From contig NC_056552.1 of the NCBI RefSeq assembly GCF_910596095.1, forward strand, positions 6,739,111-6,803,110: 64,000 bases of DNA. Direction: 5' to 3'. Below the pieces are notes generated by a model. It had not been told where the DNA came from and did no database searches. It saw only the letters and a program-made list of their open reading frames with translations. This document shows, one piece after another, positions 1 to 12,930 of this stretch (positions within the stretch are counted from its first letter, which is position 1; each line of letters starts with the position of its first letter). The position numbers and the translations under genes were made by a program. The DNA is from Thunnus maccoyii. Its lineage: Eukaryota; Chordata; Actinopteri; Scombriformes; Scombridae.

Positions 1-474
1 GTATTATCCCCAACATTTCTCTCCTCTTTTTCTCCTCTGTTGTATAATCCCCCTCCTCCTCTCCTCTCCTCCCCTCCTCCATAGTCCACCCAGAACAGTC
101 CTCTGCCAATGAAATGACCTCCTCAGTGCCTAATCACCCTGCTTGCCACAGATCAATGCTGATTCTACTGTATCCTCTTGTTAGACACATTGGATCTCTG
201 GCTCACAACTTCACTCATTTTCTTACTCCATCACTCAGTCACTAGTTTCCTTTCAGTCTCCCTTTTTTCCTTTTTTCTCTTTTTCTGTTTTTTGTATTAT
301 TTATTTCCTTGCTCACCTCCTTCTCAATGACTCACTCACCCGCTCTTCTTATTCATACAAAAAACAGCAACAAAACTTCAGATTCAGTTTTATCTAAAAC
401 CTGCTTTTTGCCGTTTAGAGCCACCTGGACTAGCTGAAAATACAAAATATCACAGATATCCTCATTTTAAATGT

Positions 475-640
475 TATGGTTAACATGTTAGCATAAAGTT
501 GCCTATTTACGTATCATTTGGAGTCGTGTTTCTGACCATATAATGAATGTAAGTCCGATATTCACGTTTTTAGCTCTGTTTTGGTCTCCACCAACTCCTG
601 AGCTGCTAAATGATCCACTGTGTTGTACAGTTTAATGATT
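475..640 (+). repeat. Dispersed fish repeat, copy 1 (fragment)
   Basis: Shares an ordered series of words with 3060-3300: a block on TTTGGAG...GTGTTTCTG, then AATGTAAGT, then a GCTGCTAAATG-like segment. Diverged fragment of an unnamed dispersed element that I recognise as common in fish genomes. Confidence 0.5.
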
Positions 641-3059
641 TGAGGAAAAGATTTTTCTCACCAATGTTCAACCAATATCTACATTGTATTAAACAATATG
701 TGTTTATACTAAGCCTAATCACAAATTTTATTCTGTTTCTACAATAATATTATTAGATATAATAAAGCAGTTTCTTGTTGCTGTGGTCCTCTAAATGTTT
801 TTTTATTTTTTCAAACCAGTCAAACAAGTAAACATTCAAATATACTGTAATCATGACATTCAAAAGTGGCATTACATTTATCACCTACATAGTTTGCCAC
901 ATATGCTAATAATAACAAACTGCTGGTTATGAAACAGGATGTTGTTTTATGGTCAAATAAAACAAGTCACGCATGACAGTGTTTGATATCAGACTGATGA
1001 CTCCTCTCTTAACAGCTCTGCGCTATAGCTGCTTAAGCTAACATTAACATTAGCTAGCAAATAGCTAGCTAGTTAGCAATTAGCTTCACAGAAGCTAACT
1101 GTATGCCACCTGTCATTTATACTGCGACACCTATTGCCAAGCTAGCTGCCTGAAATTGAGACAATCACTTAGATGATTTATTCCAACTCCCACCAATCTG
1201 AGACTACTTTCCACTTTCACATGAAGAGGTGTGTCTTTTTCGGTGAACAACATCTTTAGCAGAGTATAAATAAGACACTGGCATGAACATATTAACAACA
1301 GCCAAGAGTTACATTGTTGTTGTTGAACCAACTCACAAAATTAACGTTAATTAGCCACAGCTGAGTAGATTTGCCAGTCGTTGCCAGCTGACAGGTGTCA
1401 TTATAGCTAGTGAAGGAAAGACTAAACCTCAGCTTGCGCAGCTTGAAAAGAAACTGTAAATTATGAAAGTTATAAATTAAATGGCTACTCCAGAAATATA
1501 AAAATATATGATTTTTAATATAAAAAGAATTGATCATCTAGGATCAAGCAAGACGTCGCTAATGTCAATGTTCAGTGCTGGACAGCATGGCTTCATCAGA
1601 TTTCTTTTCCCTTTAAAAAAGCTGCCACTGAAAACAAGGTTGACAAGACAAAACTGAGCAAAATAAAAGAGGGTAAAATGCTCTGTGGACCTGGTTTCAT
1701 CACTACAAGTGACCCCAATACATGATAATTTTATCCACTTTAATAATGCACCTTTAATGTGCTGGAAACTTTGATTATAGGTTTTACTTGTTAGGTTTTA
1801 CACTATGCAGTGTGAGATTGTAAAAATGACCACTTGCATACAATAACCTCACATCTCCACTAAAGTAGACTCACACAAACAATGCAACGATGCTGTTCCT
1901 CATTAAAATCCTGGACCTACGACCTTTTCAGAGCTTGCAGCTGAGGGTTGCAAAATGTCAGATAAGGTTGCACACAGCAAGATGTCACACTACAGCGATA
2001 CCAGGCAGCGAGGCGACGTGAGACACTTTCTCCTCAATTCCCCTTCACTCCTCTCCCTTGTTCTCTCTTCTCCTCCACCATCCTCATTACACTATCTCTT
2101 CACTCCTGATTTACCAGCGTTGGTGCACCTTTGCCAGACTGCCTGGGAATTAAGATGCCTTTTCTGTGTCAAAGCCGACAATAAATCTATGCCATAAAAT
2201 ACAAGGTGCAGCACAGTTAACACATCCCTCGCATGTGGTGACAAATTGACTAAATTTAGTTGCAGATTTGAGAGAGCTGGGGAAAGATTTTTTTCTCGTG
2301 GGGGAGGGCGAAAGCCTCATGGTGCTCTCTGAAATGCTGCACAATACAGGCGCAATATAGAATACGCTACATCTGACCTACTACTGTAAGTACTGTACAT
2401 CAAACAGATAATTCAAGACTCCCATGTGATTCCTGCCTAATTTCGAATGTTTCTCATACATCATTTCATTGCACTACTTTACGCAGTACAAAAGGGTCAC
2501 CTGTTAAACATAACTAAGCTGTAGAAGGGAAAAAAATGAGTTGGGTTGGGCTTTGGCGCTACAGGTGTGTTATGCCTGTATGCATGACACATTTTGATAA
2601 TATTGATATCCAGGGACATGATCTGATAATGGAATATGGAGCAGGGCTCGGGAGTGTGTCAGAATTAGCCTGAGATGCTCAGGGCCATCATGATTATCTT
2701 CTGTGTTCACTTTAAGATTCAAAGCAAAGAAGCATATTGAGACTGAATCATTAAATGACGCCTTGTAGCTCGTGTCCTTTGTTAGACGAGCAACAAGAGA
2801 GGCTTGTTTTCATGTCTCAACTCGTGGGAACAAATTACTTTCAAGTGGGAGCTATTGAAGTGAGAAAGACATTGTGGTCCCCTTTGATCAGCTCTACCTT
2901 TGAGGGGTTTTGTTAAGACATAAATTCTCAATTCACTCACTAAAAAAAACTACTTTATTAGTACCGTTCCTGCTTTAACTTTTTCTCATTACTTTGAAAT
3001 GGCGATAGAAGAAAAGTTCTGAATACAACGTTGACATATTATCACCTTTTCAGTTGATT

Positions 3060-3300
3060 GTTAGCAAACAGTCGCCTATTCACCATTTATCCAGATGATA
3101 CGCAGCAACATTAGCATTCATTTGGAGCTGTGTTTCTGTCCACCTGGAAAATGTAAGTGCCATCTGCCTCCTTAGTTGTTAAATGCACTACTATGTTCAC
3201 CAGCTAGTTGCTAACTTTGTCCATTTGCTGTTTGGTAGCGTACAGTTGGTTTATTGATGCTTTTTTGCTGAAAACAGCTGCCTGCTCCTGCTGGAAACAA
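3060..3300 (+). repeat. Dispersed fish repeat, copy 2
   Basis: Longer copy of the repeat at 475-640. It includes the TTTGGAGCTGTGTTTCTG block, AATGTAAGTGCC, a CACCAGCTAGTTGCTAACT segment and an AAAACAGCTGCCTGCTCCTG tail. It runs straight into the tandem duplication at 3327. Confidence 0.5.
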
Positions 3301-3326
3301 TACTATGAGAGCGATTAAAGTGAACG

Positions 3327-3482
3327 AAAACAGTAAAGTTACCAGCTGTAAAACCAAAACGATGAGCTGAAATATATATAAAGGTATTTATTATAGCTGC
3401 TTTTACTAAAACAGTAAAGTTACCAGCCATAAAACCAAAACGATGAGCTGAAATATAAAGATATTTATTATGGCTGCTTTTA
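3327..3482. repeat. Two-copy tandem duplication, unit about 80 bp
   Basis: Unit 1 (3327-3405) and unit 2 (3408-3482) both begin AAAACAGTAAAGTTACCAGC, continue with AAAACCAAAACGATGAGCTG, and end TTTATTATRGCTGCTTTTA. They differ by a few substitutions and a short AT indel, so the duplication is fairly recent. It lies about 140 bp downstream of dusp3 exon 2, inside the intron. Confidence 0.85.
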
Positions 3483-3573
3483 GCATTCAGCCCATTAGCC
3501 CAGTAAACCCACAAACTGTGCACCCGCCAAACAGAAAAGGACAGAATACAATACAAACTGGAAGTGAGCTTCA

Positions 3574-3870
<297 letters not shown>

Positions 3871-5846
3871 TCAGAATCACAGTGGAAAAATGCATTTAAT
3901 TTAAGCACTTTCCGATGTCTGGGACAAGTCTACTGCACTGAAACAAATTTCATAACTACTAAAAACTTATTGGGTGCCACTGTGGAATAAAACTTTTTTG
4001 TTCTGCGACAAGAAAAATGATGAGTGTACAGCAGCAGAACAAGACATCTCACACAAAAAAATAGCACTAATAATAACACCTGACATATTCTTTTTTTGTC
4101 AGCAAAGGAGTGTGTGTCAGCACAATTTATTTTAAAGTGATATTTTGACTTTATAGGTTTCATCTTTCACGACAACTCTGCATGAATTTTAGTGAATGCT
4201 ATGCTGGCAGAATCACAGTGTCTCGTTATACAAACACTATATCTCATGGGAGGCATTAAAGTAGTTCTGTCTGTTGTTTAAACAGGACTCAAACTAAAAT
4301 GTCTTGTCTTTTCATAGACTTTATTCCAAATTGTGAAGTTGATCAGCTACAATTAGACATTAATCTATTCACAATTGTTTTGATTTCTTCTGTGGAGAAG
4401 GCTTATAAAAGTGATAAGTAAGTTAGTTGCCTCAACGGTTGCAAGAAAACTAAAAGCAGAGATGTCAATCAAGCACAGTCTATTCACACACAGTCCTGAG
4501 AAGAGGTCCAATAAGTCAAACTAAGTGAAAACACCTGTGAAGATGGACGCTGAGTGTGTGAAGGGCCTTTAAAAACAATCAATAGGGATATTGAATTTGC
4601 AAAGATTGAAAACAGAGAGAAACAAAAAAGATGAACAAATTATTTAAGTTGATTTCATGAATCAATCATTTCAGCACTACTATCCACTCAACCTGACTGT
4701 CCTAAGTCCCCACACATTAAGTCTGCTCATACATTTTTTTAGCAAATTTTAAGTAGGGGTAAGCCAGTCAGTGGATGTAACAGCCAGTATGAAAGAAACA
4801 TGAGACAACACTTACCAGAACCTTGAAAAATCACGTGGATATGTCATACTTGACCCGAAAAGCTGTTTTCAACCATAGCATGTAAATTCACTCAAGCGAT
4901 AAATTATTTTGAATGACAAGCTGTGTTTATTGCTTCATGTGTCATAATCATGATCATTTGACAGGTTATTTAGTACTTTAACACATCCTGAAGTTTGCCA
5001 TGTCAGAGTTTTTCAGTATAGAAGCAATTCAGGTTTAACTGTCAGGAGTCGTTGTCGGGATGATAGAAACAGCTGTTTTCTTTCATCCCTCTGCTAATGC
5101 GGACACACTGTGTGTGTTACAGCAGGCTCCACTCTGACTAAACCACTTCACCTACAGTTTCCCAAGACAAGGATGAGGAATGTCTTGTGTGTGGGGAGAC
5201 ATTTAGGTCATCCTTGCCTGGGGAAGTGTGGGTGCAGTGTCTCTTTTGTCTGCACTGGTCTGAGGCATGTACTGAGGGTGCAGAGCACTATATCTGTCAC
5301 AACTGTGACAATTAACAAAAAAAGAGAATTTATCTTAGTAATACAGCAAACGAAATGTGTTATTTTTACAGTTATACTGTTGATTTTTCTATAAAAGTTA
5401 TAATGTTCATACTGTTGTAAAATGTTTGATGAAATTGAAAATGAAATGTAATAATTTTTTAGTAAGATAAAGGACATAATGTGTTTGCAATTGCATATTA
5501 ACAAGGACATTGTCAGATATTTTAATAAAAAGAAGAATAATATAAACAAATCAAGTTTATACCGTTGCTTTTCTTTTGATCAACCCATGTTACTTTTATC
5601 CCGACTGACAGGGTCGAAAGTAATAACGCGCAACCTCCATTCAAAGTCAAATTATACCAAAGGCATTTGTACAAACTAGCACCTGGTACTGATAGACCAC
5701 ACATGCAAGTTATTGATCACAACAAAAAATAGTCTGTCTGTAACATTATCTTTTAAACTGATGTTTATCTGAAAAGTGTTACTTTCATACCGGCTCTGCC
5801 CTACTGAATTAGCAAATGAGAGTCCTCCGTGTAACTTATCACAGTA

Positions 5847-6010
5847 GGAAAAGCACTGGTGTAAATAATAAAGTTAATAATGGCTGCTTCAGTTTCAGGG
5901 TTCTTGTATTGTATTGCATGCTGGCTCACTGTCACACTGTCATGGCTTCCTGGGACACTTGAATACAACAGAGCCATTGTTAATGTTATTAGTAACACCT
6001 GTGCTTTCCC
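5847..6010 (-). mobile_element. Small inverted-repeat element, copy 1 (antisense to copy at 37080)
   Basis: Bounded by GGAAAAGCACTGGTGT on the left and its near-complement ACACCTGTGCTTTCCC on the right. The interior is the reverse complement of 37080-37260, sharing TGCATGCTGGCTCAC and GCTTCAGTTTCAGGGT segments. Too short for a coding element, so a non-autonomous DNA transposon is the likely class. Confidence 0.6.
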
Positions 6011-6116
6011 TACAAAGTCAAAATGTCTGTGAAAAAGGCCTGTTTTATGCATTTATTCATGTATCTACCTTGAATTAATGAGTGCCCTTCTCCTGTATAC
6101 ACGCCTTTAGCCAACA

Positions 6117-6240
6117 TACACTATGTGACCAAAAGTATATGGACACCCCTGTCCACATACATGGTTTTACATCCGCTTAAAGGAAACACTAAAACATACA
6201 ATGCAAACATTTTAGACAATAGTGTGCACTTATTAAGATA
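6117..6240 (+). mobile_element. Tc1-like terminal repeat and remnant
   Basis: Begins TACACTATGTGACCAAAAGT and continues TATATGGACACCCCTGTCCA, the terminal sequence of a common fish Tc1-like element. A following segment (ACATACAATGCAAACATTTTAGACAATAGTGTGC) resembles internal Tc1 transposase coding sequence, so most of the element is deleted. I found no matching opposite end nearby. Confidence 0.6.
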
Positions 6241-6996
6241 TATGTTGCTGAGCTGTAAGAAAAAACAATTACAGGCAATATTAAAGAACAGACCATGGTA
6301 GAGAGAGAAAGAGACGTCTACAGAGTCTCATCTTAATCTCATTATACTCATCCTGCTCCACTCCTGCAGCTTCACCTCTGTTTTTCATCTCCTCAACTTA
6401 CAGGAAATGATCAATCTCTTGTGGCCCCCCTTCCTCTTCTATTGTACTTTGTCTCTCAGATCTACAAAACTATATATTTTAGGCCTTTACAGAGCAAATA
6501 AACCCATCCGGCTAACAAACCATAACAAAGGGATACAAGGTTCTGGCTGCTCCGTCCAACTTGGCTCAATACCTGTGTCCACTGTTACGATCCAACTTGG
6601 CCAAAGGCATTACCCATTGATTCTAAATAAAATGAGTCTTTTATATGTTGAATTAAAGTTTTATGGAACATTTAGTGTCACCGATTAGCTCTACAGAATG
6701 TATGTTTAAACAGCAGATAGTGCACAATATTGTTATATTGAGTAACTAATAGAGACAGGAATTTACATTTGTCATATGCAAAGCATGACTTCAGACCAGT
6801 GGAAACTTCTTCCTTTCTCCAGTGTCTCACCTCTTTCACTATGAAATACATTAAGCATGAGAAGAGAGATGAGTTCTTCAATAAAACAAAAAAAATTGAA
6901 TGATACCAAAGCTTTGATTAACTGTATAATTCCAAAGTTATGGTGTAAGCAAAAAATATATTGTTTTAGTCTATATTTGTTTTGCCTATCCTCAGA

Positions 6997-7087
6997 ATGA
7001 AGAGCCATACATCTTCATTTAAAATGCTCACCCTGACAGTGCTCTGTGTTTTTATTGCTGTATCTGCTTACTGTCAATATGAGGCTG
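6997..7087 (+). other. Orphan signal-peptide-like exon candidate
   Basis: A CTCAG acceptor at 6992-6996 is followed at once by an ATG reading MKSHTSSFKMLTLTVLCVFI and then AVSAYCQYEA, a textbook signal peptide (hydrophobic core, A-X-A-like end). A GTGAGC donor follows at about 7088. If read through, the frame continues to 7269 with no recognisable domain. I see no partner exon downstream. It lies within the dusp3 intron on the opposite strand. It may be a relic of a small secreted-protein gene or chance; I do not recognise the family. Confidence 0.2.
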
Positions 7088-7965
7088 GTGAGCTGAGGCT
7101 AGGTGACCCTGGACAGCTCCCTAGAGGTGGTGACTGCAAGGCCCTCTCTGCAAGAACTAATAAAAAAAAAATCCTCACTGCCACCATTTTGCTTTATGGC
7201 CATATGAGGCAGGATGAAGCAGGCCATCTGCCTGTGTCAGCTGCAGGGCAGAGACTCCTTCAGACGTGATGGAGCGAAGCAGAGCTCCATGTGGACTCCA
7301 GTCAGCTATAGAAGACATTCACATTTTTCCCCTTTTTATTCAGAGTACAGTATGTGTGTAGATTTGGACTGAGTGCAATAGAAGTGTGTCAATATAAGCT
7401 CATGTGCATAAATAATTGAATAAATGCTTACATGTACAGTCAGAGCACTTACTATGCAGCATAACTACAGAGTACACCATTTTCAAGCATGTGTGGAAGG
7501 GGAAGTGACTTTACTGAAGTATCTGAGCAGCACTTTTCACATTTACTGTACTTCTACAGAATGCAGAGGCACACTGGGTTCAAGTGAGTTCACAGCCAAT
7601 GGCTCCTTTCCTATTTACCTGCCCTGTCCCAGCCCCCTCACCCTGGGATCTGCAGTCCCCCAACATCCATTATTAAAGACCACCTTCACAAAGAGCCAAA
7701 GTGTTCCTCAAAGCAAACAACCACACCTTAAGTCTGTCCCTGAGCTGCACACGGTGCATTCATTGTGCTGACTACAACTTATCTGAAAACAGTGTAAAAG
7801 TTTGAGTTCGGAAAATACAGTCATAATCCGTTCAGGGATGGAAACATTTTACTGACTAGCTGATTAAACACAACTTCTGTGCCAGTAAATGTTGGTTAAT
7901 TGACAAGGCCAAGTGATAATCATTTTTCAACTTGTATTGGTTGCTTGTAAGGGCCTAATACCTAC

Positions 7966-8415
7966 CTAAGACATTTTAGGATGGGTTTGCAACAACTCTG
8001 GAGAATGGCCAGACTGGTTCAAGCTGATAGAAAGGCAACAGTAACTCAAATAACTGCTCGTTACAACCAAGGTATGCAGAAGAGCATCTCTGAATACAGA
8101 ACACGTCAAACCGTGAAGCAGATGGCCTGCAGCAGCAGAAGACTTCACTGGGCACCAATCCTGTCAGCTAAGAACAGGAAACTGAGACTACAATTTGCAC
8201 AGGCTCACCAAAATTGGACAACAGAAGATTGGAAAAACATTGCCTGGTCTGATGAGTCTTGATTTCTGCTGCAACATTCAGCTGATAGGGTCAGAATTTG
8301 GTGTAAACAACATGAAAGCATGGATCCATCCTGCCTTGTATCAACGGTTCAGGCTGGTGATGGTGGTGTAATGGTGCGGGGGATATTTTCTTGGCACACT
8401 TTGGGCCCCTTAGTA
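7966..8415 (+). pseudogene. Tc1/mariner-like transposase relic (N-terminal and central part)
   Basis: The frame from 7981 reads through a helix-turn-helix DNA-binding region (WRMARLVQADRKATVTQITA), a linker, and the start of the catalytic domain (RLQFAQAHQNWTTEDWKNIA, then WSDES) before a TGA where the family continues into the first catalytic Asp region. After a frame change, VMVRGIFSWHTLGPLV matches the conserved block that follows. The frame is broken by stops and the element is cut at about 8415, where LINE sequence begins. No terminal repeats were found on this copy. Non-functional. Confidence 0.85.
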
Positions 8416-10075
8416 GTTTGTGGAACCTGGAACATCTTAGGTCTCTTCTTAAGACTCTTAATGCAAAGGTTAAAAATCCTAGATCTCCTTACTTTGCTAT
8501 TCTAATTGGAAACAATCAGTTCAACCCAAGAATGTTGTTCAACATTGTGAGCAGTGTCACTGATCCTCCCCCAGGTCAGATACTAGATGTCACCCCTGGG
8601 AAATGCATCAAATATCTTTCCTTCTTTACCCAGAAAGTCTCAGTTATTAGAAGTTGCATTTCTCCCTGATTCACCAATAACGGTTGAGAAGCCATGTGCA
8701 ATTTCCCAATTTGCTCATTCAATCCCATTTCTCCATCCTTTTTAACTGATATAATCATGAAGATGAAACCCTGAACTTGTCCTTTAGATATTCTTCCAAC
8801 TGTTTGCTTTTATTCATGAAAATAATATTTTTGAGAAATTCCAATCTGGTTTTAGAAAAAAACTGAAACCGCCCTTCTCAAAGTCATTAATAACTTATTG
8901 CTGTCAGCTGATGCTGGCCATAAATCCATTCTTGTTCTCCTGGACCTCCTTGACCTTCTTGAAAACTAGGTGGGTATCAGTGGCACCACTCTGAAATGGT
9001 TCAGGTCATACCTAAAAGAGAGACACTTCTGCACTGGTATCGCTGTCTCCAGGTCAGTTACAACAGGTTTTCACTGCGGGGTGCCCAAAGGCTCTGTGCT
9101 AGGTCCGATCCTCTTTTCCATTTAGATGCTCCCTCTGGGCTACCTTATATGCAGACACAATATCAGTTTCCATCTTTACGCAGATGATACTCAGATTTAT
9201 CTGAACTGCGACCCTGAAAACAACTATCAGAACATTACCAACCTGCTAAATTTTCTGAATGACATCCACACATGAATGTCACAAAAGTTCCTGCAGCTAA
9301 ACACTGATAAGACAGAGATATAAATCATAGGTCAAGATACTGCAAACAACCAAATTTCGAACAGTCTTGGTTCACTATCCCATTCAGTAACTCAGCATTG
9401 CAGAAACCTAAAAATTAAAACCTCACCCTTGATAAACATGCTAATTAAATGTTTCAATCATGCTTTTATCATCTGAGAAACATTTCAAGGATTAGAACAT
9501 TTCTTTCTGTCAAAAATCTGGAAACTGTCATTCATGCTTTCATAACCAGTCGATTAGCCTACTGTAATTCCTTGCTCTCTGGCATCAGCAAAAAATCTCT
9601 CTCCCACCTCCAGCTCATCCAAAACTCTGCTGCCAGGATTTTAACTCGGTCTAGGAAACATGATCACATTTCACCGATCCTGGCTTCCCTTCACTGGCTA
9701 GATGTTGCTTTTAGAATAGATTTTAAGGTTTTATTGATTACTTACAAAACCCTGAGAGGCCTTGCCCCAAGCTATCTATCAGATCTCTTATTGCCCTATG
9801 TCCCCTCCCACTCCCTGAGATCATCGGATGCATTGCTTTTTGTTGGTCCAAGTTCCAGATTGATACATAAAGAGGATAGAGCCTTTGTAATCAGGGCTCT
9901 TAGACTTTGGAATGACCTGCCTGAGGAGATCAGGGCTGCCAACTCTGTCTCGTCTTTTGAATCACTTTCAGCTTTGTTTTTGCATTTCAAATATGTTCTG
10001 TTTTTATTGTAAAAAACTTTGAAACTGTGTTTTGAAAAGTGATATACAAATAAAGTTATTATTGTTGTTGTTATT
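8416..10075 (+). mobile_element. Degenerate L2/CR1-like non-LTR retrotransposon (LINE), 5'-truncated
   Basis: Pieces of one ORF2 appear in order in shifting frames: NPRMLFNIVSSVTDPPPGQ (8519-), a FEKFQSGFRKK segment (about 8829), VGISGTTLKWFRSYLKER (about 8970), a GVPKGSVLGPILFS-like block (about 9080), the reverse-transcriptase motif [10 protein letters not shown] (9174-9203), a LNTDKTEI segment (about 9297), and an intact 187-codon tail (9449-10012) with the SRLAYCNSLLSGISKKSL and LASLHWLDVAFRIDFKVLLI blocks typical of this group. It ends with a 3' tail of AAAGTGATATACAAATAAAG and a TTATTG-type short repeat. Frameshifts and stops make it inactive. It reads antisense to dusp3. Confidence 0.85.
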
Positions 10076-10078
10076 ATT

Positions 10079-10492
10079 GCTCTGTTAATAAGATTTGACG
10101 ACATATAGTAGCTTTGATGTCTGCAATGTGGGTGTTCATTGACAGCTGTGATTGACAGTTGCTCCCTGGCTCCAGGACTCGCATTGAATCGGACCATTGT
10201 CGCAATATTTTTGTAAGTTTAATGTAACTTGATTAAGATACCTCCTCTGTTAGCACAATTTAGTTAAAGTAGCTATTGTTAATGTCAGCATGCACTGCTC
10301 GGTGTTCGCAGTAAACTAGTGTTCATTTGGGTCCAAGGTAGTGGTGCATGTTTCCAGAGCGTGAAAGGCAACACCTTGCACTCCTTACTTGGAAGGTCCT
10401 GGCTCCAAACTAACCATGAGCTGCAACTCTGGGCTTCAAACCGGCTCCAATGTCACACCTCAATATGTCCATCTTTATATACAATCTGTAGT
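10079..10492 (+). repeat. Dispersed repeat, copy 1 (partner at 32998-33347)
   Basis: Co-linear with 32998-33347: TTAATAAGAYTTGA, CTGCCATGT-like, GATACCT, TTTAG(T/C)TAAA(G/A)TAGCTA, CGGTGTTC(G/C)CAGTAA, TTTCCAGAGYGTGAAAGGCA, ACTCCTTAYTTGGAA, TCCATCTTTATATA. This copy keeps an extra segment of about 80 bp (10126-10205, TGATTGACAGTTGCTCCCTG) that the other lacks. It starts a few bases after the LINE tail. SINE-like in size, but no RNA polymerase III head is evident. Confidence 0.7.
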
Positions 10493-11109
10493 AGCGACAT
10501 GTATACTGTCTGCCACAGAGTCATTTTAGTATCACCAGATGGCGCCAAAGTAAGACATTTTCAATATTGTATACAAATTGGCTTTAAAGGTCCTGAAAAC
10601 TTATTTTGTCAGCGATGGAGTTCTAAATGAACACAACATTTTCTGCCAAAGTTACAACATTTCTGGTTATTTTACATAAGAGATTTCTGTATTTAGTGTT
10701 TTCGTCTGAGCTTTTCTCACTGGTCTGAGGTGGGCACACTGTCCTGATGAAGCAGATTAGTTAATTTTTTTAATGTTAAAGTCTTGATGAATAATACCTT
10801 TTTTTTAAACTTTAACTGATTGTGGTTTAATTAGCTTCAAATATGATGTTATAGAGAAATACTTAAGAGTTGGAACCAAGCTTTCAGGGACTTTAACTCT
10901 TTCCACACCACATATCCATACCAGCAACTGAAATGTCAGTAAACATCATGTTATGAAAATATTCTTGTTGATCCTGAACTATAATGAATTTTCATAAACT
11001 AGAGTGCCCTATATTTAACTGTGTCCCTGACTAAAAAAAATAATCAGTGCTTTATAGTACCCAACAGTTTAACTATAGATCAGGGCCTAAAATGGGTCAT
11101 GTGCCCAAT

Positions 11110-11720
11110 TCCTAGCGGACACTATGACAAGAAAGTTTAATGAACATTTTCAAGGACAGAGCTATCTTTCTCCTCATTTGAGTTATGACCTGTAATTGAA
11201 TAAGTGTGTGAACTGCACCATATGGTGGTGCATGCAATGGTGTTCATCCCTCCAGAAGAGTTCCAGAGACTTTTCAATGCCAAGGCTGAGGAACGCCATT
11301 CTTCAAAGATATTCCCTGATTTGGTGTTTTGATGATGGTGGTAGAGAGCACTGTCTAACAAGTCAGTCCAAAATCTCACATAGGTGTTCAAGTGGGTTGA
11401 GATCTGATGACTGTGAAGGCCATAACATATGATTCACATCATTTTCATAATTATCAAACCATTCAGTGACCCTTTGTGTCCTATGGATGGAGGCATTGTC
11501 ATCTTGGAAGAGACCACTCGATCAGGATAGAAATGTTTCATCATAGGATAAAGGTGATCACTCAGAACAACTTTGTATTGATTTGCAGAGACCCTTCCCT
11601 CTAAGGGGACAAGTGGACCCAAACCATGCCAGCAAAATGCCCCCCAAAGCATAACAGAGCCACCAGATCCCCTCACCGTAAGGGTCAAGCATTCAGGCCT
11701 GTACCGGTTTTTCATTTAAT
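11110..11720 (-). pseudogene. Tc1/mariner-like transposase relic (C-terminal half)
   Basis: Read on minus, the frame ending near 11434 carries GSGGSVMLWGAFCWHGLGPL, then a GRVSANQYKVVLSDHLYP block, typical of Tc1 transposases around the second catalytic Asp. After a frame change, [13 protein letters not shown] and a terminal WNSSGG...IPC-like helix region follow down to about 11137. Stops and frameshifts show that it is dead. Its C-terminal DNA matches 28375-28660 in opposite orientation, so both belong to one Tc1 family. Confidence 0.8.
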
Positions 11721-12587
11721 TTTTCACCCATCTGTACATACAACTATTGTGCAAATCATTTGTTTTGATCTGATTGTTGCCAGCCAACTCTGCAATTTAG
11801 ATTGTAACAGGGTGCAGCTAATAGGATACATCAGCAGAAATGCTTAATGGGTCCCAGTGGTGGAGACAGTGGACAAGACGTAGGCTTTAATCAACAATCA
11901 ATATCACCTCACCCTGTCTGAGCCATTTGTACAATCACATTACATTACGCTGCCCTTTCAACTTGTTTGGACCAATTATGATACACTTAAATAGTAAAAT
12001 GTTTTACTAATTAGCCAACCATACACAACCTTTGATTATAGAGTAAAGGAATGTTGTTTTTTTTTGCAATGGTTGCTCAAAAAACAGAACCCAGCAGAGA
12101 GCACATGAGAGCGTCTCTTTCAAGCCTACAACACTGTCTCATCAGCTTCAGCTGTGCACAAGACTGCCAGCACTTTGTTTTCAGACTTGGCTGAAGAGAT
12201 TGGCTTATTCATATTGATGTTTTTGTAGCACTGAGGCTCCGTAATTTGCTTGTATTCTGTCCTGCTCATCCCCAACTACACCCCTCTCTTGGCAGTGACT
12301 GGAGCCAAGTGATGGACTGCACAGAGACACTAAGTTTCTCAGGGGGCATCCCTGGATTGGTTCTCTACCATTAATCCATAAAAGTGAGATTAAGAGCAGC
12401 TCTGTAAGAGCTTATATTGCATTACAGCTCAGCGAAATATATCTGAAATTTATATTTTCCGTAACAGTTTTTCCTCACTGCCTGCCTGCACTTGAAACCT
12501 GAAAATGATTTCAGATATTTGTGCAACTTTGGTAACTTTATTATTTATTTACTCTGACATAGAAGATGTAAGATTTTTATTTCTGTC

Positions 12588-12930
12588 TAGCACTGCAACT
12601 AACGATTATTTTCACTATTGATTAATCTGTTGATTATTTTCTCAATTAATCAATAAGTTGTCTATTCTATAGAATGCCAGAAAGTTGATTACTGTTTCCC
12701 AAAGCCCAAGATGACATCCTCAAATATCTTGTTTTGTCCCAACCAACAATCCACAACCCAAAGATATTCAGTTTACTGTCATAGAAGACTAAAGAACCCA
12801 GAAAATATTCACATTTGAAAAACATTTTCTTAAAAAAATAATAAATAAGTAATCAATTATCAAAATAGTTGGGGATTAATTCAATAGTTGACGACTAATT
12901 GTTTGATTAATTGACTAATTGTTGCAAGTC
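12588..12930. mobile_element. Family A inverted-repeat element, copy 1
   Basis: Opens with CACTGCAACTAACGATTATT and closes with TTGACTAATTGTTGCAAGTC, which are near-complementary. The interior holds the family words AAAGCCCAAGATGACATCCT and CAACAATCCACAACCCAAAG. No coding potential. I take the family as a non-autonomous hAT-like element on general resemblance; target-site duplications were not clear. Confidence 0.7.

Noticed and set aside
9449..10012. 187-codon plus-strand frame as a host gene
   Set aside because: Its sequence is the C-terminal part of a LINE ORF2, continuous with reverse-transcriptase fragments upstream and a retroposon 3' tail downstream.
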